Positions 59,569 to 64,000 of a stretch of DNA of 64,000 nt are shown here, in pieces; position 1 is the first letter of the stretch, and each line of letters starts with the position of its first letter. The notes below the pieces were generated by a model. That model made no database searches and was not told where the DNA came from. It worked only from the letters and a program-made list of their open reading frames with translations. This DNA comes from Actinomadura chibensis NBRC 106107 (lineage in GTDB: Bacteria > Actinomycetota > Actinomycetes > Streptosporangiales > Streptosporangiaceae). The stretch is taken from NCBI RefSeq assembly GCF_001552135.1, contig NZ_BCQP01000030.1:116847-180846 (forward strand). The letters run 5' to 3'. Both the position numbers and the translations under genes were made by a program.

Positions 59569-61020
59569 GTGGGTGAGGTGGCGCCGGGCGGCGCGCATGG
59601 GCGTGTGAGGCGGGGGCTGGAGCCGATACGACGGCACTGGTCACGGGCGCGAGATCGGCGTGAGGGCAAACCGTTACGGGTGCGGCCGTTGGCAGCGGGA
59701 TTCTGGATGCTGGCGGCAGCGGGGGCGGCCGTGTTGGCGATCTGGCTGACCACCGCGTGGTTGCTGGACGTCGCCGATGACGCCCCGCCCGGCACCGAGC
59801 GGGCCAAGATCCGGGTGGACGCCGTGCGCACCGGACTGGCCGCAGGCGGTGGTGCGGGCGCGGCGGTCGGGTTGATGCTGGCGTTTAGGCGGCAGCGGCA
59901 CGCCGAGCTGGCGACCGCGCTGGGGCAGTTGGACGCGGCCGAGCGGCGGATCACCGAGCTGTACAACGCCGCCGCAGAGCAACTCGGCTCCGACAAGGCC
60001 CCGGTCCGCCTCACCGCCCTGTACACCCTGGAACGGCTGGCCAACGACAACCCCCGGCATCAGCAGACCATCGTCAACATCATCTGCGCCTACCTGCGCA
60101 TGCCCTACACCCCGCCTCCGGCCGACGGTCCCGACCAGGAGGAGCAACACCGCGAACGCGCACGCCGCAACGCCGCCCGCTACCGCGCCGCCCGAGACAA
60201 CCGACCTGCTCCCCTTGAACCCGCACCCCATGGCGCCGACCCACACGAGGAACGCCAAGTCCGCCTCACCGCCGAACGTCTCCTCGCCACCCACCTACGC
60301 CCCGACGCCGAACACCACTGGAACGGCGTCTCCCTCGACCTGACCGGCGCCACCCTCACCGACCTCGACCTCGCCCTCTGCGCCGTCCAAAGGGCAGACT
60401 TCTCCAACGCGACCTTCTCCGGGGACGCGGAGTTCGGTTACGCGACCTTCTCCGGGAACGCGGAGTTCCGCGGGGCGACCTTCTCCGGGGACGCCTGGTT
60501 CGACCACGCGACCTTCTCCGGAAACGCGGAGTTCGGCCAGGCGACCTTTTCCGGGATCGCCGGGTTCGGCAGGACGACCTTTTCCAGGCACGCCGGGTTC
60601 GACCAGGCGACCTTCTCCTCGAACGCCTCGTTCGGCGGGGCGCCCTTCTCCTCGAACGCCTCGTTCGTCGGAGCGACCTTTTCCAGGCACGCCATATTCG
60701 GCGGGGCGGCCTTCTCCGAGCACGCCGGGTTCGGCCAGGCGACCTTCTCCTCGAACGCCTCGTTCGGCGGGGCAACCTTTTCCAGGGACGCCTCGTTCGG
60801 CGAGGCGACCTTCGGCGGGGACGCCTGGTTCGGCGAGGCGACCTTCGGCGGGGACGTCAGGTTCGATGAGGCGAGGTTCGAGCACACTGTTGTATTGGAG
60901 TCGGCCACCGTGGCGGTGTGCGCTGCGGGGCACGTCCCCCCGCCGGGCTGGCGGATCGAGCCGACCGAGGGGGGCGCGGGCCGCTTCAGCCGAGATCCCG
61001 CTCCGGCGAACGGTATCTGA
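59569..61020 (+). CDS. Membrane-anchored Pentapeptide_3-like repeat protein 3
   Basis: Protein of 483 aa, divergent from the other two. It has the same plan: basic start, two hydrophobic segments (about 43-65 and 88-105), a short coiled coil, and AAEQLGSDKAPVRLTALYTL, then IVNIICAYLRMPY. The C-terminal half has fifteen 11-residue units (ATFSGDAEFGx type, 33 bp) instead of 12, then VCAAGHVPPPGW. Start GTG 59569 is tentative. Membrane anchoring by a coiled coil with an outward beta-helix suggests a scaffold or sensor. The function is unknown. Confidence 0.82.
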   Translation: MGEVAPGGAHGRVRRGLEPIRRHWSRARDRREGKPLRVRPLAAGFWMLAAAGAAVLAIWLTTAWLLDVADDAPPGTERAKIRVDAVRTGLAAGGGAGAAVGLMLAFRRQRHAELATALGQLDAAERRITELYNAAAEQLGSDKAPVRLTALYTLERLANDNPRHQQTIVNIICAYLRMPYTPPPADGPDQEEQHRERARRNAARYRAARDNRPAPLEPAPHGADPHEERQVRLTAERLLATHLRPDAEHHWNGVSLDLTGATLTDLDLALCAVQRADFSNATFSGDAEFGYATFSGNAEFRGATFSGDAWFDHATFSGNAEFGQATFSGIAGFGRTTFSRHAGFDQATFSSNASFGGAPFSSNASFVGATFSRHAIFGGAAFSEHAGFGQATFSSNASFGGATFSRDASFGEATFGGDAWFGEATFGGDVRFDEARFEHTVVLESATVAVCAAGHVPPPGWRIEPTEGGAGRFSRDPAPANGI

Positions 61021-61522
61021 GCGCCACCGGCATGTCGGTGTGGAGGGGGAGCCGGGTTTCCTCCTCGGCTCCTCCACCCCTGTCAGCGAGGCAGTGGCTC
61101 TCCGGGGCCCGGCGGGATTGAGGGCGGAGGGCTGCCTGGTTACGCCTGGAATACGCGCGAAGCCCGCCAACCGAAACCAACGGCAGTCAACCGCCAGATC
61201 CGGTGAACTCGCTGTCGGGCAACATTATTCGATGGCGGTCAACGGCTGCCAATCTCGCTGTTCAGAAAGACGCGGGTTTCTCCGGGGCCGTGCCGGGGCG
61301 GCCGAGGCGCTGTCCGCGGGCGCGGGCGGAGGCTAGTTGGACACTCGGTTTTTCCTTCACGTTTCTTCGATGCGCTGGCCGCGGGGCGGCGCACGCCGGA
61401 GCGTGTCGTTTTCCGAAGTCGTCTGTACGAATTTCTGGAGTCGTCTGCGCTTCCCCGCGCGGGGTGGGGCGCGGCGGGTCCGGCCGGGTGCGCGGTGGGC
61501 CGGGCCTGCCACCGGGGATTGG
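61021..61522. other. Intergenic region with direct repeat copy B
   Basis: About 500 bp with no supported gene. Long frames here lack motifs and start sites. It includes the second copy of the cassette-flanking repeat (61297-61405). Confidence 0.45.
61297..61405. repeat. Direct repeat, copy B, right of the repeat-protein cassette
   Basis: Counterpart of 56825-56925, with the same ordered blocks (CCGAGGCGCTG, GGCGGAGGCTAGTTG, CGTTTCTT, CCGGAGCG) and more divergence between them. It may be a shared promoter region, an ancient duplication boundary or a site through which the cassette moved. Confidence 0.6.
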
Positions 61523-61648
61523 TCAGTTGGTGAGGTGGTCGAGCAGCCAGTGGGTGATCGCTTGGGCGGCTCCGGTGAGCGTGCCGCGGAGGGCGGCCGC
61601 GGCTAGGAGGAGCCGTTCGGTGCGGGTCAGAGCGGGTGTGGATGTCAT
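61523..61648 (-). CDS. 41-residue hydrophobic peptide, divergent from NTPase copy 4
   Basis: ATG 61648 has GGAGA about 8 bases upstream, and the frame ends at TGA 61523. After a short polar start, RTERLLLAAAALRGTLTGAA and a helix ending in HWLLDHLTN give an amphipathic or weakly membrane-bound peptide. It is transcribed away from the NTPase gene at 61814, as other small hydrophobic genes are from copies 2 and 3. It is too short to recognise. Confidence 0.5.
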   Translation of the reverse strand: MTSTPALTRTERLLLAAAALRGTLTGAAQAITHWLLDHLTN

Positions 61649-61813
61649 CGCGTGTCTCCGTGTATCGGGTCGGGCGGGTGTGTGCCGGCCGGTTGATGTC
61701 CAGCGTGCGACCGCCGTGGAGCCCGGTGCCGGGTTGCGATGGGCACGTCGCTACGTCTGGTGTGTGGGCTTTTCAGCGCGCGTCGGTGCCCGGTGGCGTG
61801 ATGATGGTTTGCG

Positions 61814-64000
61814 ATGAGTGGCGACGATGAAGGCCGACCGGTCACCAAGAGGCGGCGCCTGATCGCGCGGCCCCAGGTCCCGCCCGGGCCGCTGAGGGAT
61901 CTCAAGGCTTTGATCTATGAGCTGTATGTGGAGGCGGGGGCTCCTTCGCTGGAGGAGATGGCCGCCTTGGTCGCCGCCGACGATGGGCTGGCGGGGGCTC
62001 CGGAGAAGGACACGATCCACCGGATCATCCGAGACACCGCGGTACCGCCTTCGCAGGCCGATGTTGTCGCGGTGGTCACCGTGCTGGCTCGCGCCACCAC
62101 GACGTGGGACGGCCATGATGTGGCGCAACGGGCCCGCGATCTGTGGGTCGCGGCGCGTTTGGGCTCGGCGGTGGGTGTGCCGCTGGGCGAGGTGACCGAT
62201 CCGTTCGTGCTGGAGGTGCACCGGCCTATCGCTTCGGAGCGGGAGGGGACGCTCCCGCCGTTGCCGCCGTATGTGCCCCGGTCTCATGACCGGCAGCTCG
62301 CCGGGGTCGTCGGGCGGGCCGCCGGGGGTGCCAGTGTGATGGCGGTGCTGGTTGCCGGGTCGTCGGCGGGCAAGACCCGCGCCTGCTGGCAGGCGCTGGA
62401 GCCGCTGCGCGAGGCGGGCGGGTGGCGGTTGTGGCATCCCTTCGATCCGACCCGCCCGGAGGCGGCCCTGCGGGATCTGGACCGGGTCGGGCCGCGCACG
62501 GTGGTGTGGTTGAACGAGACCCAGGACTACCTGGCCGGGGAGGCCGGGGAGCGGGTCGCCGCCGGGCTGCGCACGCTGCTGGCCGCCCCTGCCCGGGGCC
62601 CGGTCCTGGTGCTGGGCACGCTGTGGCCCGAGCACCACGCCGAGTTGACTCGGCGACCGGGGTCGCAGGTGCGGCAGGTCCTGGACGGCACGATCATCGA
62701 AGTGCCCGAAACCTTCACCGGCGCCGACCCGGCCGCCCTGCAGCACGCGGCCGGCGCCGATGCGAGGCTGGCCGAGGCGATCGAGCACGCCGAGGACGGG
62801 CAGATCACCCAGTACCTGGCCGGCGGACCGGAACTGCTGGCCCGGCTCACCGCCGCGGAGCCGGCGGCCAAGGCGCTCATCTGGGCGGCGATGGACGCCC
62901 GCCGGATGGGACACCGCAACGCCCTGCCCTTGTCGCTGCTGGAGGAAGCCGTACCGGCCTACCTGACCGCCACCCAGTACGACCAGCTCGGCCAGGACTG
63001 GCTGGAACGAGCACTGGCCTACACCGCCCAACCCTGCAAGGGCGCCTCGGGGCCGGTCACCCGCATCCGCACCCAACGACCCCACCACGGCCGCAGGCGC
63101 CGCACGCCCCACGCATCAGCCCACGACGGTGGGCCGGTGTACCAGTTGGCCGACTACCTCGACCAGCACGGCCGCCAAGCCCGCGCCGGCCAGATCCCAC
63201 CGATCGGTTTCTGGGAGGCAATAGCCGTCCACGCCCACCCCGCCGACCAAGGCGCTCTCGGCAATGCCGCCTGGAAACGCGGCCTGTACCGCGACGCCAC
63301 CCAACTGCACAAGAACGCCACCACCCACGGCGACCCGCGGGCCGCTCGCTCCCTCGTCGACCACATGCACCGCCTACACCCCACCGACCAACGACCTGCC
63401 GCCCACGCCGCCTCACACGCCGCTCTCAACGACCCGGGCGGCGTCGCCTTGCTGCTGGGCGTGTTGCGGGAGATCGGGGCCGACGATCAGGTGACCGCGC
63501 TGCTGGCCCGCGATCCCGCCGCCCAGGCCGCTCTCGACGACCCGGGCGGCGTCGCCTTGCTGCTGGGCGTGTTGCGGGAGGCCGGGGCCGACGATCAGGT
63601 GACCGCATTGCTGGCCCGAAATCCCGCCGCCCACGTCGCCCTCGACGCCCCGTATGCCGTCGCTGATCTGCTGGGCGTGTTGCGGGAGGTCGGGGCCGGT
63701 ACTCAGGTGACCGCACTGGCCGACCGGGCCGTCGCCCAGGTCGCCGTCGACGCCCCGTATGCCGTCGCTGTCTTGCTGGGCGTGTTGCGGGAGGTCGGGG
63801 CCGGTATTCAGGTGACCGCACTGGCCGACCGGGCCGTCGCCCAGGTCGCCCTCGACGACCCGAACGGCGTCGCTAATCTGCTGGGCGTGTTGCGGGAGGC
63901 CGGGGCCGGTATTCAGGTGACCGCACTGGCCGACCGGGCCGTCGCCCAGGTCGCCCTCGACAACCCGTACGTCGTGGCTGTCTTGCTGGGCGTGTTGCGG
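61814..64000 (+). CDS. HTH-P-loop NTPase family, copy 4 (open, 3' end beyond window)
   Basis: Continuous frame of 729 codons from ATG 61814 to the window end. N-terminal residues 23-115 are a helical HTH-like domain (PLRDLKALIYELYVEAGAPS, KDTIHRIIRDTAVPPSQADV). Walker A is AGSSAGKTRACW (Gly182-Thr188). RTVVWLNETQDYL again places Asn-Glu where Walker B is expected. Then ARGPVLVLGTLWP, WAAMDARRMGH and PVYQLADYLDQHGRQ match copies 1 and 2. From about residue 540 Sel1 units are replaced by near-identical 35-36-residue units (LLGVLREVGA, QVTALADRA). It is the only copy here with no visible lesion. A STAND-like sensor role is inference. Confidence 0.82.
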   Translation, partial: MSGDDEGRPVTKRRRLIARPQVPPGPLRDLKALIYELYVEAGAPSLEEMAALVAADDGLAGAPEKDTIHRIIRDTAVPPSQADVVAVVTVLARATTTWDGHDVAQRARDLWVAARLGSAVGVPLGEVTDPFVLEVHRPIASEREGTLPPLPPYVPRSHDRQLAGVVGRAAGGASVMAVLVAGSSAGKTRACWQALEPLREAGGWRLWHPFDPTRPEAALRDLDRVGPRTVVWLNETQDYLAGEAGERVAAGLRTLLAAPARGPVLVLGTLWPEHHAELTRRPGSQVRQVLDGTIIEVPETFTGADPAALQHAAGADARLAEAIEHAEDGQITQYLAGGPELLARLTAAEPAAKALIWAAMDARRMGHRNALPLSLLEEAVPAYLTATQYDQLGQDWLERALAYTAQPCKGASGPVTRIRTQRPHHGRRRRTPHASAHDGGPVYQLADYLDQHGRQARAGQIPPIGFWEAIAVHAHPADQGALGNAAWKRGLYRDATQLHKNATTHGDPRAARSLVDHMHRLHPTDQRPAAHAASHAALNDPGGVALLLGVLREIGADDQVTALLARDPAAQAALDDPGGVALLLGVLREAGADDQVTALLARNPAAHVALDAPYAVADLLGVLREVGAGTQVTALADRAVAQVAVDAPYAVAVLLGVLREVGAGIQVTALADRAVAQVALDDPNGVANLLGVLREAGAGIQVTALADRAVAQVALDNPYVVAVLLGVLR
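63431..64000 (+). repeat. Near-identical 105/108-bp tandem repeats in NTPase copy 4
   Basis: Equivalent codons recur at 63431, 63539, 63647, 63752, 63857 and 63962, so unit lengths are 108, 108, 105, 105 and 105 bp. The core CTGCTGGGCGTGTTGCGGGA is nearly invariant at DNA level. The array continues past the window. Such uniformity indicates recent expansion or gene conversion. Confidence 0.9.

Noticed and set aside
61203..61817. 204-codon plus-strand frame before NTPase copy 4
   Set aside because: Its composition is random-looking, it has no start site, and it overlaps the flanking repeat and a better-supported small minus-strand frame.
63431..64000. Regular 105-108-bp repeats suggesting a CRISPR or satellite
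   Set aside because: They are multiples of three inside an open coding frame and differ at codon level as protein repeats do.

Overview
The window is high-GC DNA from an actinomycete. Dense GC-rich genes, GTG starts, ATGA/GTGA start-stop overlaps, S-adenosyl methyltransferases of the DUF574 type, a TraB/FtsK-type conjugation module and an FxLD-type lanthipeptide locus all point to Streptosporangiales, with an Actinomadura or Thermomonospora relative as the best guess. No tRNA, rRNA or CRISPR array was seen.

Layout. (1) 1-6540 is a core-like phenylacetate catabolic operon (paaB-C-D-E, thiolase, enoyl-CoA hydratase, 3-hydroxyacyl-CoA dehydrogenase, PaaI thioesterase) with a convergent TetR regulator. 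(2) 6541-16957 is a decayed accessory zone. It holds two broken copies of a P-loop NTPase/repeat-protein family, a degraded fragment of kgd (2-oxoglutarate decarboxylase), an integrase-tail fragment, an ECF-like sigma factor coupled to a coiled-coil protein, and an IS630-type transposase. (3) 16958-32118 is a long minus-strand array of tightly coupled genes. Its 3' part is an FxLD-type class I lanthipeptide locus: LanB, LanC, a stand-alone SpaB_C-like protein, a PIMT-like methyltransferase, and a 50-residue precursor at 21752-21904 that is easily missed because of its size. Its 5' part holds a CPBP protease, three endonuclease/exonuclease/phosphatase paralogues, a HAD protein, a degenerate M48 peptidase, two DUF574 methyltransferases and a 68-residue protein. 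A divergent XRE/TPR regulator and an APH-type kinase lie upstream at 32617-34744. (4) 35036-56631 is a mosaic mobile element. It contains a large relaxase, a winged-helix protein, an FtsK/TraB translocase with small membrane proteins, DNA repeat arrays typical of transfer loci, an RHH-like protein and a broken tyrosine integrase. Its cargo is an Avs-like nuclease-STAND defence protein and a sigma-like/cyclic-nucleotide-cyclase pair. (5) 56825-61405 is a cassette of three membrane-anchored F-rich (Pentapeptide_3-like) repeat proteins flanked by a ~100-bp direct repeat. (6) 61814-64000 starts an apparently intact member of the NTPase family, with near-identical 105/108-bp tandem repeats, and runs off the window.

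How it works together. The paa genes degrade phenylacetyl-CoA by epoxidation and beta-oxidation-like steps. The lanthipeptide genes should dehydrate, cyclise and methylate the 50-residue precursor, and the long upstream array may supply processing, self-protection or unrelated chemistry. The mobile element looks domesticated: its integrase carries a frameshift and a stop codon, yet the transfer genes and the defence gene are intact. The P-loop family occurs four times (three wrecked, one open). It combines an N-terminal HTH-like segment, a P-loop NTPase with an unusual N-E pair where Walker B is expected, and swappable C-terminal repeats, and small hydrophobic-protein genes lie near every copy. 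This looks like an undescribed, fast-evolving STAND-like sensor family.
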